Origin: CAVVXX01 sp052389895
GTDB lineage: Bacteria > Pseudomonadota > Alphaproteobacteria > Micropepsales > Micropepsaceae
DNA: 58,366 nt
Direction: 5' to 3'
Assembly (NCBI GenBank): GCA_052389895.1
Contig: JBQTHM010000021.1
Location: forward strand, 1-58,366
Shown: piece by piece, positions 11,406-20,838 of the stretch
Layout of the letters: every line of letters begins with the position of its first letter
How positions within the stretch are numbered: position 1 is the stretch's first letter
Notes under the pieces: generated by a model
Databases searched by the model: none
What the model saw: only the letters and a program-made list of their open reading frames with translations
Told to the model about the DNA's origin: nothing
Program-made: the position numbers and the translations under genes

Positions 11406-13826
11406 ATGGGTCCCACCGGGGGACAGGACCAGCAGGGGACCAGGCAGCGAGGCTGGGGCACCCGTCAAACCCAGGTCTTCACGGCCGCATGCGCTTGCGC
11501 CTTGGCCCCCGGTCGGGCTTTGGCTTCGGACGGTCTTCTCCCTCCTGACTGGGTCGTATCGCTCATCGTCCTTTCGGGCGCAGCACTGGCGGCCGCCGGG
11601 GCGCTTTGGGCGTTGGCCGAGATGGCCGCTTCTAGCAGGTTGCGCAAAGCGGTACGGCTCACCGCGTGGCGGACTGGCGCCGCCTTAGCCGCGCGCAACG
11701 GACTCATTCTTGCCGCCCGTGAATCTGTCGTCGCCTGGGGACGAGAGGGGGAAGCGCTAAGCTTTGGCGGCGGCGCGGCGTTGCTTGAGTCGTGTCTGTC
11801 CGGCCCTGATGCACTGACCCTATCGGTTGCGATCGACGCGCTGTCGGATGCGGGCACACCATTTTCGCTTACTGCACGTACGATGGATAACCGGGCGATT
11901 GGCATTCGTGGTTGCGCGGCCGGCGCGTACGCAGCGGTCTATCTCGATGCTTCACTCCCCGCAAGCATTGGCAGAATCGGGTTCGAGGACGTGGTCGACG
12001 CGCTCCCCGTGCCCGTCTGGGTGCGCGACGAGAAACTCGACCTGCGGTGGGCAAACCGCGCGTTTGTTGCTGCCTCTGGTGCGAAGTCACTGGGGGATGC
12101 ACTGCTGTCCGGCGCGGCAATTGAGGCTTCCGAGCGTGACCTGGCCGCTGCTGCGCGCACCGACAAGGAACCTGTCGAAGCGAAACGGTACGCCGTCCTG
12201 AACGGACAGCGCCGGGCACTTGCGCTTACGGTTTCACCGCTCGGTAGCGGCGGCGTTGTGGGTTGCGCCATGGATATCACGCCCCTGGCGGAAGCAGCAT
12301 CAAAGCTGCAACTGCACATCGACGCGCATGCCGAAACGCTGGACAAGCTTGCGACCGCGGTCGCGATATTCGGGCCGGATCGCAAGCTCGCTTTTTACAA
12401 CCGCGCCTATGCAGCACTATGGGACCTTCCCGAGTCCTGGCTTGATACACATCCCGGCGACAGCGAAGTCCTCGATCGCCTACGCGAACTTCGCCGGCTT
12501 CCGGAACAGAAGGACTACCAGAACTGGAAACAGGAGCGCTTGAAACTCTACGAGCGTGCGGACGACCATCCCGAAGAAACCTGGGTCCTTCCCAGCGGAC
12601 AAACGCTGCGCGTGATTACACAATCGCATCCGTTCGGCGGCCTGCTCTTCCTGTACGAGGACGTAAGCGACCGCGTGCGCCTCGAAAGCTCATACAACAC
12701 CCTTATCAAGGTGCAGCGCGCGACTCTCGATACGTTGCAGGAGGCAGTAGCCGTATTCGGCCCCGACGGGCGATTAAAGCTGCACAACGCCGCGTTCGCA
12801 AAGCTATGGCGCTTCGAAGGAGACGAACTCTCCAGCGAACCGCATGTAAGGCAAATCATGGATGCATGTGCCGCACGTTTCGGCCCCAACCGCGCCTGGG
12901 ACATTGTGTTGGACGGCGTGGTCAGCGACGCGACTGATCGCCGCCGCGAATGGGACGAAGTCAAACGTTCCGACGGCGCCGTAATCTCGCTTGCCCTGTC
13001 GCCGCTTCCCGATGGTGCGATGCTGGCGAGTTTTGTAGACGTTACCGACCGTTCACGAATCGAATCGGCATTGCGCGAGCGCAACGAGGCATTGGAAGCC
13101 GCCAACCACATCAAGTCGGAATTCGTGAAGCGCGTCTCGTACGAATTGCGCACGCCGCTCAATTCGATACTCGGTTTCTCGGAAATGCTGAAAAGCGGCA
13201 TGCCCGGTGCGCTCAATGCGATGCAGAACGATTATCTGGAAGCCGTGGTCAAGGCCTCCACTGCATTGCGCGATCTGGTCAACGACATACTCGACCTTTC
13301 CCAGCTCGAGGCAGGTGCAATGGAACTCGATCTGCATAAGCTGGACCTGTACGAGCTGCTTGCAGGCGTCGCAGAACATGCGCGCGAATGGGCCGGCAAG
13401 GCAGGGCTCGCGCTGGAGCTGCATTGCCGCGAAAGCGCGGGATCTTTCGTCGCGGACCCCAAGCGCATGCGGCAAATCCTCTTCAACCTGCTCTCCAACG
13501 CATTCAAATACACGCCGCGCAACGGCACCATTACACTGGGCGGGCAGATTGTGGGTGATGATGTGCAAATCTTCGTTGCGGATACGGGCCCCGGAATGCC
13601 CGAAGAGCTCAAGACCGCGGCCTTTGACACGTTTACCGCAAAAGGCGCCGCTACGGCGCGCGCGGGCGCCGGTCTTGGACTTGCGCTGGTCAGCCGATTT
13701 GTGGCGCTTCACGGCGGATGGGTCGAGCTCGACTCAGCTTCCGGGCGCGGTACACGCGTTGTCTGTCACCTGCCGCGCGCGGGCGCGCGCGTGGACACTG
13801 AAAGCAAAAAGGAAGCTGTCGGCTAG
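11406..13826 (+). CDS. divL: Cell-cycle pseudokinase DivL (PAS domains, tyrosine replaces the phospho-histidine)
   Basis: An 806-residue PAS-HisKA-HATPase protein. Layout: low-complexity N-terminus, one membrane helix (about 48-70), about three PAS domains (about 195-300, 305-425 and 435-555), a HisKA helix and a HATPase domain. The HisKA motif reads VSYELRTPLNSILGF, so Tyr579 replaces the usual His, the hallmark of DivL. The ATP-site motifs remain (NLLSNAFKYTP, DTGPGMP, GAGLGLAL). In Caulobacter DivL controls CckA through DivK and acts at the pole. From memory, divL near tsaE and amgK is a conserved neighbourhood. The exact start is uncertain, as the first 40 residues are low complexity and lack a clear ribosome binding site. 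Confidence 0.87.
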   Translation: MGPTGGQDQQGTRQRGWGTRQTQVFTAACACALAPGRALASDGLLPPDWVVSLIVLSGAALAAAGALWALAEMAASSRLRKAVRLTAWRTGAALAARNGLILAARESVVAWGREGEALSFGGGAALLESCLSGPDALTLSVAIDALSDAGTPFSLTARTMDNRAIGIRGCAAGAYAAVYLDASLPASIGRIGFEDVVDALPVPVWVRDEKLDLRWANRAFVAASGAKSLGDALLSGAAIEASERDLAAAARTDKEPVEAKRYAVLNGQRRALALTVSPLGSGGVVGCAMDITPLAEAASKLQLHIDAHAETLDKLATAVAIFGPDRKLAFYNRAYAALWDLPESWLDTHPGDSEVLDRLRELRRLPEQKDYQNWKQERLKLYERADDHPEETWVLPSGQTLRVITQSHPFGGLLFLYEDVSDRVRLESSYNTLIKVQRATLDTLQEAVAVFGPDGRLKLHNAAFAKLWRFEGDELSSEPHVRQIMDACAARFGPNRAWDIVLDGVVSDATDRRREWDEVKRSDGAVISLALSPLPDGAMLASFVDVTDRSRIESALRERNEALEAANHIKSEFVKRVSYELRTPLNSILGFSEMLKSGMPGALNAMQNDYLEAVVKASTALRDLVNDILDLSQLEAGAMELDLHKLDLYELLAGVAEHAREWAGKAGLALELHCRESAGSFVADPKRMRQILFNLLSNAFKYTPRNGTITLGGQIVGDDVQIFVADTGPGMPEELKTAAFDTFTAKGAATARAGAGLGLALVSRFVALHGGWVELDSASGRGTRVVCHLPRAGARVDTESKKEAVG

Positions 13827-14146
13827 TGCTGACTTTTTGGCGTGCGGACGACAAGCCCTTCAAGCTCCGGCGTAACCTTTAGCTGGCACGATAGCCGACT
13901 GGTTTCCTCGAGTGGGGCGGCAGCGAAGTCGAGCATGCTCTGCTCCATTTCCTCGCGCGGTGGCAGCTTTTCCGCCCATGCGGGATCCACATACACATGA
14001 CAGGTGGCGCACGCGCAGGCGCCGCCGCAGTCGGCATCGATGCCGGGCACGCGATTTTTTACCGCGCCTTCCATAACGCTCCAGCCCACAGGCACATCCA
14101 CCGTGCGCGCCGTTCCATTGTCATCGATGTACGTGATCTTTGGCAT
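13823..14146 (-). CDS. 2Fe-2S ferredoxin, adrenodoxin/FdVI type
   Basis: A 107-residue electron carrier. The cluster ligands are C40, C46 and C49 in DADCGGACACATCH and C87 in SRLSCQL, the C-x5-C-x2-C...C pattern of vertebrate-type ferredoxins; C44 is an additional cysteine. The ATG at 14146 gives the usual N-terminus MPKITYID. It lies 31 bases after the ferredoxin reductase gene and likely shares its transcript. Its 3' end overlaps the 3' end of the convergent divL by 4 bases. Typical partners are P450s or Fe-S assembly; none is nearby. Confidence 0.92.
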   Translation of the reverse strand: MPKITYIDDNGTARTVDVPVGWSVMEGAVKNRVPGIDADCGGACACATCHVYVDPAWAEKLPPREEMEQSMLDFAAAPLEETSRLSCQLKVTPELEGLVVRTPKSQH

Positions 14147-14177
14147 CACGGCTTTCTGAATTCTTCGCGCGTTCTGG

Positions 14178-15392
14178 TCAAGCGAACGACTTAATTGCCA
14201 CTTTCGTGTCGCCCAGACGCTCGGCAGAGATTGGCTTGCCACTTGCGATCAGCTTACGCCCCACGATGTAATCCTGCGTCGCGTTAACGGCCTCCACCGC
14301 CGCTACCTTGTCGTCGCGAACGTGAAACACCGCGAATTTGCCGGAGGCAGGCTCGCCTCGCAGCACTGTGACATCGCCCGGGCGGGCGAGCCCCGCTATC
14401 TGCAGCTTGAGTTCGTATTGATCCGACCAGAACCAGGGAACCTCGGTATAGACTTGCGGTTTTCCCGCCAATCCGGCCGCTGCGACTTTTGCTTGATCCA
14501 CTGCATTCTGAACAGATTCAAGCCTGACTCGCATGCCGGATTGCGGCTGATTGGTGCAGTCGCCTGCGGCAAAGATGTCGGGATCGGCGGTGCGTGCGAA
14601 TTCGTCCACAATGATGCCGTTGTTACAGGGCAATTCCGCATCTTCAGCAAGCTCGGAATTGGGCAAAACGCCGGCGCCGATTAAGACGACATCGGCCGGA
14701 ATACGTTCGCCGCGCGCGTGAACCGCCGCGACCTTGCCCTGCCCCTCCAGCCCTTGCGCCTTCGCGCCCACAACGATGCGAACGCCTTTGGCCGCGTGGG
14801 TGTCCTCGTAGAAGGCGGACAATATGGGGGAAACGGTGCGCGACATAACCCGCTCCTCCGCTTCGATAACTGTCACTTGAGCCCCGCGCATCACCGCCAC
14901 GGCGGCTACCTCAAGCCCTATGTAGCCGCCTCCGATCACGACGAACTTCGCATCGTTTGCCAGTTGCGGGCGCAGTGCATCGGCATCGTCTATTCCGCGA
15001 ATGTAATGAACGCCTTGCAGGCGCGTATGGGGATCGTCAATCAAACGTGGCCGAGCACCGGTGGCAAACAGCAGCCGATCATAGGGTAGCGTCGTGTCGT
15101 CATCGAAGCGCACGCGTTTGGCACGGCGGTCCACGGCTACGACCGCGGTTCCCAAAAGCATTTCACACTTCTCGGTAAAAAAACTGCCTGGCTTTAGAAA
15201 CAGCCTTTCGCGCTCGAAGTCTCCCGCAAGGTAAGCCTTGGAAAGAGGCGGCCGCTGATAGGGTGGGTACGGCTCGTTACCCACGAGCACGACGGCACCG
15301 CGATAGCCATGCTCGCGCAGCGAGGCCACCGCCTGCACGCCTGCCTGCCCTGCTCCGATAATGATGATGCGCGCGGACTTGCGCCCAAACAT
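14178..15392 (-). CDS. Ferredoxin reductase (FAD-dependent, NAD(P)H)
   Basis: A 404-residue pyridine nucleotide-disulfide-type oxidoreductase of the rubredoxin/putidaredoxin reductase group. It shows the FAD-binding IIIIGAGQAGVQA at the N-terminus, YPPYQRPPLSKAYL, the NAD-binding VVIGGGYIGLEVA around residue 150, and the second FAD motif DIFAAGDCTNQP. The start at 15392 follows a GGTGGGG-like ribosome binding site; a longer frame to 15500 adds 36 residues before the FAD motif and is unlikely. It passes electrons to the 2Fe-2S ferredoxin encoded next. It is divergent from tsaE with 145 bases between. Confidence 0.9.
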   Translation of the reverse strand: MFGRKSARIIIIGAGQAGVQAVASLREHGYRGAVVLVGNEPYPPYQRPPLSKAYLAGDFERERLFLKPGSFFTEKCEMLLGTAVVAVDRRAKRVRFDDDTTLPYDRLLFATGARPRLIDDPHTRLQGVHYIRGIDDADALRPQLANDAKFVVIGGGYIGLEVAAVAVMRGAQVTVIEAEERVMSRTVSPILSAFYEDTHAAKGVRIVVGAKAQGLEGQGKVAAVHARGERIPADVVLIGAGVLPNSELAEDAELPCNNGIIVDEFARTADPDIFAAGDCTNQPQSGMRVRLESVQNAVDQAKVAAAGLAGKPQVYTEVPWFWSDQYELKLQIAGLARPGDVTVLRGEPASGKFAVFHVRDDKVAAVEAVNATQDYIVGRKLIASGKPISAERLGDTKVAIKSFA

Positions 15393-15537
15393 GGCAATTC
15401 CCCACCCGACCCGTTCGGCCACTATATTGGCCAAGCCACGTGGCAAAGGACAGCGTAAACACACGTGTGCGGCGGCATGCCTCTCGTTGAGCCGCTGCAC
15501 GGCGTCAGGTTAAAACCTGAAAGTGGCGGGAGCGGAA

Positions 15538-15987
15538 ATGGCAATCACCCTCAAGGACGAAGCCGCGACAGCGGACCTCGGCGCAGCTATTGCGCGCAGC
15601 CTGAAGCGTGGCGACGCCGTACTGCTGAAGGGCGAACTGGGATCGGGCAAGACGACGCTTGCCCGCGCCATCCTGCGCGCGCTGGGTGTGCGCGAATACA
15701 TTCCAAGCCCGAGTTTTACAATGATGCAGAGTTACGAAACGCCAGGTCTCACCGTTCGCCACTTCGACCTTTTTCGGATCTTAGGCTCGGGCGAATTGCA
15801 GGAACTCGGCATTGACGACGCGCTTTTGGAAGGCGCTGTTCTGGTCGAATGGCCGGAGCGCGCGGGAGAGTTAGAACCCGGGGAAGCACTCGAAATCGAA
15901 CTGGCCGCCACCGGCGAGTCCTCGCGCAAAGCAACGCTTCGCGGGCCAGCACGGTGGCATCGCGCACTGGGAGGCCTGTGCCAGTGA
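15538..15987 (+). CDS. tsaE: tRNA threonylcarbamoyladenosine biosynthesis ATPase TsaE
   Basis: ATPase of the TsaB-TsaD-TsaE complex that makes the t6A modification at position 37 of ANN-decoding tRNAs. The 149 residues carry Walker A GELGSGKTTLAR (32-43), SPSFTMMQSYE, and ELGIDDALLEGAVLVEWPERA-like family signatures in the second half. The ATG at 15538 follows GGGAGCGGA; a GTG 15 bases upstream is an alternative. Its last codons overlap the GTG start of amgK (GTGA). Confidence 0.93.
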   Translation: MAITLKDEAATADLGAAIARSLKRGDAVLLKGELGSGKTTLARAILRALGVREYIPSPSFTMMQSYETPGLTVRHFDLFRILGSGELQELGIDDALLEGAVLVEWPERAGELEPGEALEIELAATGESSRKATLRGPARWHRALGGLCQ

Positions 15988-17099
15988 ACCGCCCCAAGAA
16001 GTTGCGCGGGCAGGCGATGGCGGAATTCATTCGCCGTGCCGCATGGGAAAATACCCGAGCGGCGCCACTTCAGGGCGACGCCTCGACGCGGCGCTATATT
16101 CGCCTGCATCGCGGGGATCGCACGGCTATGTTGATGGACCAGCCGCAAAACGTGGAAGCCCCCGCCGCCGGCCCGAATGCGACCCCAACCGAACGGCGTG
16201 CGCTTGGTTACAATGCCATGGCGCGACTGGCCGGTGCCGATTGCGAAAGGTTCGTGGCCATCGCGAATTATCTGCGGAGACGCGGCTTATCGGCACCGGA
16301 AATCTATGCAAGCGACGCAAAAGAAGGTTTCGTCCTTCTTGAGGATCTTGGCGATGCCCTCTACGTGGACGTACTCACCAGAGGCGGGAATGAGGCGTCG
16401 ACTTACGGCGCCGCCATTGATGCCCTCGTCACGCTTCACGCCGAACCGCCGCCAAAATCGTTCAGCAGTTCGATAGCCCTCTACCCCTACGACGAGGTGG
16501 CGCTGATTGCGGAAACGGATCTGATCACCGATTGGTACATGCCGGTTGCGCTGGGCCGCAGGGCGACGCCGCTGGAAGTCGAAGAACATCGCTGCCTGTG
16601 GCGCGAAGTTTTGGCGCCCTGCCAGCAAGCCAGCGTGTTTGTTCACCGCGATTATCATGTGTTTAACCTTTTCTGGTTGCCAGAGCGGGGTGGGGCGGCA
16701 TCCGTCGGTATGATCGATTTTCAGGACGCATTGGCGGGCGGAGCGGCCTACGATCTCATTTCACTCCTGCAAGACGCGCGGCGCGAAGTTTCACCGGAAC
16801 TTGCGGAAGCCATGACCAACCGCTACCTCGCCAAAAGAAAAGCGGAAGGCATTGCGCTCGATGAAACGCAATTTCGCACAGAAGCTGCGGTGCTGGCCGC
16901 GCAGCGCAACGCAAAAATCATCGGCATCTTCTCGCGCCTGTGGAAACGTGACCGCAAACCGCGCTATCTAGGCTACGTTCCGCGCGTCTGGCGATACATA
17001 GAGCGCGATCTTTCGCACCCCGCCCTTGCCAAACTGAAAACGTGGTATGAGCACATTATCCCACGCGAGAAGCGCATGAGGACAATAGAGGGGACCTGA
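15984..17099 (+). CDS. amgK: N-acetylmuramate/N-acetylglucosamine kinase AmgK (aminoglycoside phosphotransferase fold)
   Basis: Anomeric sugar kinase of the peptidoglycan-recycling bypass that turns MurNAc into MurNAc-1-phosphate. About 371 residues with the APH-fold landmarks: QGDASTRRYIRL (P-loop-like), LLEDLGDALY, the catalytic loop VHRDYHVFNLFWL and the metal-binding IDFQDALAGGAAYDL. The proposed GTG start overlaps the tsaE stop; an internal ATG at 16017 is a fallback. murU begins in its stop codon (TGATG), so kinase and uridylyltransferase are translationally coupled, which supports the assignment. Confidence 0.9.
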   Translation: MNRPKKLRGQAMAEFIRRAAWENTRAAPLQGDASTRRYIRLHRGDRTAMLMDQPQNVEAPAAGPNATPTERRALGYNAMARLAGADCERFVAIANYLRRRGLSAPEIYASDAKEGFVLLEDLGDALYVDVLTRGGNEASTYGAAIDALVTLHAEPPPKSFSSSIALYPYDEVALIAETDLITDWYMPVALGRRATPLEVEEHRCLWREVLAPCQQASVFVHRDYHVFNLFWLPERGGAASVGMIDFQDALAGGAAYDLISLLQDARREVSPELAEAMTNRYLAKRKAEGIALDETQFRTEAAVLAAQRNAKIIGIFSRLWKRDRKPRYLGYVPRVWRYIERDLSHPALAKLKTWYEHIIPREKRMRTIEGT

Positions 17100-17857
17100 T
17101 GGCGCAGCCCGCCATAAAGCCTGCGGCGCAGATGGCCGGACCCAGGCACGCGATGATTCTTGCGGCCGGTCTCGGCACGCGGATGCGGCCTCTTTCCGAA
17201 GATAAGCCCAAACCTCTCATCGAAGTGCAGGGAAAGCCGCTTATCGACCATGCCATAGACCGTCTGAAGGCTGCAGGCGTCGCACTGATTGTTGTCAATG
17301 TGCATTACAGAGCCGAGATGCTGAAGGCACATCTGGCCAGGCGAAAAGATGTTGAGATCCAAATTAGCGAAGAAAACGACAATTTGCTGGATACCGGCGG
17401 CGGCATCGCCAAGGCGCTGCCCGTTCTCGGCAATGCTCCGTTCTTCACGCACAATTCCGATTCTCTTTGGGTCGAAGGCATGGGCGGTGCGCTGGAACGC
17501 ATGAAGCGGCGCTGGGATCCAGCCGTAATGGACGCACTTATGCTCCTGGCACCTTCGGTAACCGCGATCGGCTACGAAGGCCGCGGAGATTTTAACATGG
17601 ATCCCGATGGCCGGCTCACACGCCGCGGCGAACAAAACCTTTCCGCGTTCGTTTGGACCGGTGTCCAAATCATTCATCCGCGCCTGTTCGATAGCGCGCC
17701 GAAAGGGAAGTTTTCCATAAACCTGCTGTGGGACAGGGCGATCGAACGCGGCTGCCTGTATGGCATTCGCCTTGATGGCGTTTGGATCCATGTGGGCTCG
17801 CCCGAAGGCTTTCACGACGCGGAACGGTACTTCCGCGGCCTTGCACAGACGCGCTGA
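17099..17857 (+). CDS. murU: N-acetylmuramate alpha-1-phosphate uridylyltransferase MurU
   Basis: Converts MurNAc-1-phosphate and UTP to UDP-MurNAc, which re-enters cell-wall synthesis past the fosfomycin-sensitive MurA step. The 252-residue nucleotidyltransferase has the signature MILAAGLGTRMRPLSEDKPK, then KPLIDHAIDRL, and the metal-binding THNSDSLW (N-S-D rather than N-A-D). A short proline-rich N-terminal extension precedes the core. Its partner amgK is immediately upstream. addB begins 5 bases downstream. Confidence 0.9.
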   Translation: MAQPAIKPAAQMAGPRHAMILAAGLGTRMRPLSEDKPKPLIEVQGKPLIDHAIDRLKAAGVALIVVNVHYRAEMLKAHLARRKDVEIQISEENDNLLDTGGGIAKALPVLGNAPFFTHNSDSLWVEGMGGALERMKRRWDPAVMDALMLLAPSVTAIGYEGRGDFNMDPDGRLTRRGEQNLSAFVWTGVQIIHPRLFDSAPKGKFSINLLWDRAIERGCLYGIRLDGVWIHVGSPEGFHDAERYFRGLAQTR

Positions 17858-17862
17858 CGCGC

Positions 17863-20838
17863 ATGGCCGGGGCGGGAGAAAACGTTTTCCAAATTCCGGC
17901 AGGCGTCCCTTTTGCGCGCGAGCTCGCAAGGGGCATCATTTCACGTGTCGGGCGCGACCCGCTAGCACTCGCCGATGTTCTTATATTTGTGCCGACGCGG
18001 CGCGCCGCACGCAACCTGCGCGAGGCGTTCGTCCAAGAACAAACCGGAGCGGCGCTTGGCCCCAATATCCACGCGTTTGGTGATATCGACGAAGATGAAT
18101 TGCTTATCGATTTTGCGGAGAGCAAGGCGGATTTGCCGCCCGCGATCGCGCCATTGCGCCGGTGCCTTTTGCTCGCGCGCCTCGTGCAGCGCTGGCACAA
18201 AGCGCGCGGCGAGCGCATTTCGCTTGTGCAGGCGGCGGACCATGCGGGCGAGCTCGCGCACTTTCTGGACGAGGCGCAGACCCAGGAGATTGAATTCAAT
18301 CAGTTGGACAAACTGGTTACCGGTTCATTGGCCGGGCACTGGCAGGACATCGTCAGGTTTCTCAACATCATTTCCGCTGAATGGCCGAAAGTGCTTGCGG
18401 CAGAGAGCGCCTCGGACCCCGCGGAGCGGCGCAACAAGCTGCTCGACCGCATTTCCGCGGGCCTGAAATCGCGGACAGGCAAGGGTCTGGTCATTGTGGC
18501 AGGTTCGACCGGTTCTGTTCCGGCTACTGCACGGCTGCTGAAATCGATCACGGAGCTGCCGAACGGGCTTGTGGTTCTGCCCGCGCTCGACACCGAGCTT
18601 GACGACGCGGCATGGGAGACAGTTCGCGATGAACCGTCCCATCCCCAGCATGGCCTTTGCCAGTTGCTGGTACGGCTTGAAGTAAAGCGGCGCGAAGTTC
18701 AAGCGTGGGCGGATTACGAGCCGCAAAAGCGTCTTCGCTTTCTTGCCGAAGCGCTGCGGCCCCCGCCCACGACGGATGCGTGGCGCGGGCTCGCCGACAA
18801 AGAAAAAGAGAATTTCGCGCACGCCCTCGACGGTCTCTCCTTGATCGAAGCGGCAACAGTGCGAGAGGAGGCGCTGGCAATCGCCTGCGCCATGCGTGAA
18901 GCGCTGGAGGCGCCGGGGCGCACGGCCGCACTGGTCACGCCCGACCGGGAGATTGCGCGGCGCGTGGAAAACGAGCTTGGACGCTGGGAGATCGCGATTG
19001 ACGACTCCGCAGGCCAGCCGCTGACGCGCACGCCACCCGGTGCATTCCTTGCCCTGCTCGCACGCGCCGCTGCAGATGCGTTTTCGCCAGTCTCACTGCT
19101 TGGCCTGCTCAAACACCCGCTTTGTGCGTGTGGCACGGAGCGGGTTGCGTTTGTTCGAACGACCCGCGCGCTCGAAAGAGTCCTACGCGGCCTTCCGCCT
19201 GAGGATGGCCTTCGTGGCATTCAAAAAGCGCTCGACAAGAGGAACGCCTCTGTTTTGCTAATAAAGTGGTTTTCCGAATTGGCACGCGTACTTGCGCCAT
19301 TCGAAAAGGCTTCCGCCGCAAGGAACGCAACGCTTGGCGACCTTGTCCTCCTTCACGGCCGCACGGCCGAGGCACTGGCCGACACGGGCTCCGGAGACGG
19401 ACCAAACAATCTCTGGCGCGGAGAGGCAGGCGAGGTGGCCGCGCGCCTCATGGCCGAGCTGTGGGAGCACGGACGGGGCATTCCCATCGAAACCGCAGCG
19501 GAATACGCAGATATTTTTCGTTCGAACGCTGCGCTTTGCCCAGTGCGGCCCCGCTTTGGTCAGCACCCACGAATAGCAATTCTGGGGCCGCTGGAAGCGC
19601 GCTTGTTGCATTTCGACCTCGTGATTCTAGCAGGTTTGAACGAAGGCACCTGGCCAGCCAACGCGACTACGGACCCATGGCTTTCGCGACCGTTGCGCGC
19701 GCAGCTTGGGCTCGAGCCGCCGGAAAGGCGGATTGGTCTCGCGGCACATGATTTCTATTCGCTGACCGCCGGTGCGCGCGTGCTGCTGACGCGTTCGCTG
19801 AAGCGGGACGGCGCACCTACCGTCCCTTCACGCTTCGTATTGCGCGTGCGGCAGCTCGCGCAAGGGTTGGGCCTCCATGATCGGCTCCGCCGGGCCGACC
19901 ACTACCTGCAATGGGCTCGCGCGCTGGACGAGGCGCCGCGCGTGAAACCGGACAAACGCCCCGCACCCACGCCGCCCCTTGCCGCGCGCCCGCGCAAACT
20001 GCGAGTAACCGAGATCGAAACCTGGCTACGCGACCCGTATGCCATTTACGCACGGCACGTTCTGAAACTCGATCCACTCGATCCACTGGAAATGGAACCG
20101 GATGCGCGCCTGCGTGGGACGGTCATCCACAAGGCACTGGAGAAGTTCTTGATCGAATGCCCCAAGGAACTGCCTCAAAACGCCGTTGCGCGCCTAATCG
20201 CGATTGCCAGCGAAGTGTTCGCCGAACGCGGTGCGAGCGAGGCGCTGCTGGCGCTATGGCTGCCGCGCTTCGAGCGCGCGGCCAGGAAGTTCGTGGAATA
20301 CGAGCGCGGCCGCCGTCTCATCATTTCGCATAGCGCCGTCGAACAGAAGGGAGCGATTGCAATAAATGACGCGCCAGGCGGACCATTTATGGTAACGGGC
20401 CGCGCCGATCGCATAGACTTTTTCTCCGATGGAAGTGCCAGCATCCTCGATTACAAGACGGGAGCGCCGCCCGGCCAGGGCGAGGTTCTAACTTTCCTCA
20501 ATCCGCAATTGCCGCTGGAGGCGGCAATGCTTCTGCGCGGCGGCTTTGCAGAATTGCGGGCGAAGAGCCTGCGGGAACTTATTTATGTAAGCCTCACGGG
20601 AACCGAACCGCCGCTGAAGATCCGTCCTGTGAATATCGAACCAGATGCGGCGGCGGCTGCGGTGTATGAATGGCTGAAGCGGCGCATCGCGGAATACGAC
20701 GATGCGAAAATGCCGTATCCATCGCGACTCAAACCAAAATACACGCATATCGCAGGCGACTACGACCATCTCGCACGCGTGCGCGAGTGGTCGGTGTATG
20801 GCGAACCGGGCGCTACAGACAAAAGCGGCGGTGAATGA
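17863..20838 (+). CDS. addB: Double-strand break repair protein AddB
   Basis: Subunit of the AddAB helicase-nuclease that processes double-strand ends and loads RecA. About 991 residues: a helicase-like N-terminal part (IFVPTRRAARNLREAF near residue 40) and a C-terminal PD-(D/E)xK nuclease domain with SILDYKTGAPPGQGE near residue 870. The ATG at 17863 lies 5 bases after murU and gives MAGAGENVFQIPAG; the longer frame into murU is not credible. Its stop overlaps the addA start (ATGA). Confidence 0.94.
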   Translation: MAGAGENVFQIPAGVPFARELARGIISRVGRDPLALADVLIFVPTRRAARNLREAFVQEQTGAALGPNIHAFGDIDEDELLIDFAESKADLPPAIAPLRRCLLLARLVQRWHKARGERISLVQAADHAGELAHFLDEAQTQEIEFNQLDKLVTGSLAGHWQDIVRFLNIISAEWPKVLAAESASDPAERRNKLLDRISAGLKSRTGKGLVIVAGSTGSVPATARLLKSITELPNGLVVLPALDTELDDAAWETVRDEPSHPQHGLCQLLVRLEVKRREVQAWADYEPQKRLRFLAEALRPPPTTDAWRGLADKEKENFAHALDGLSLIEAATVREEALAIACAMREALEAPGRTAALVTPDREIARRVENELGRWEIAIDDSAGQPLTRTPPGAFLALLARAAADAFSPVSLLGLLKHPLCACGTERVAFVRTTRALERVLRGLPPEDGLRGIQKALDKRNASVLLIKWFSELARVLAPFEKASAARNATLGDLVLLHGRTAEALADTGSGDGPNNLWRGEAGEVAARLMAELWEHGRGIPIETAAEYADIFRSNAALCPVRPRFGQHPRIAILGPLEARLLHFDLVILAGLNEGTWPANATTDPWLSRPLRAQLGLEPPERRIGLAAHDFYSLTAGARVLLTRSLKRDGAPTVPSRFVLRVRQLAQGLGLHDRLRRADHYLQWARALDEAPRVKPDKRPAPTPPLAARPRKLRVTEIETWLRDPYAIYARHVLKLDPLDPLEMEPDARLRGTVIHKALEKFLIECPKELPQNAVARLIAIASEVFAERGASEALLALWLPRFERAARKFVEYERGRRLIISHSAVEQKGAIAINDAPGGPFMVTGRADRIDFFSDGSASILDYKTGAPPGQGEVLTFLNPQLPLEAAMLLRGGFAELRAKSLRELIYVSLTGTEPPLKIRPVNIEPDAAAAAVYEWLKRRIAEYDDAKMPYPSRLKPKYTHIAGDYDHLARVREWSVYGEPGATDKSGGE

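Noticed and set aside
15429..15444. GGCCA-CTATAT-TGGCC dyad between ferredoxin reductase and tsaE
   Set aside because: Short arms and no known consensus; could overlap a -10 element but cannot be supported as an operator.
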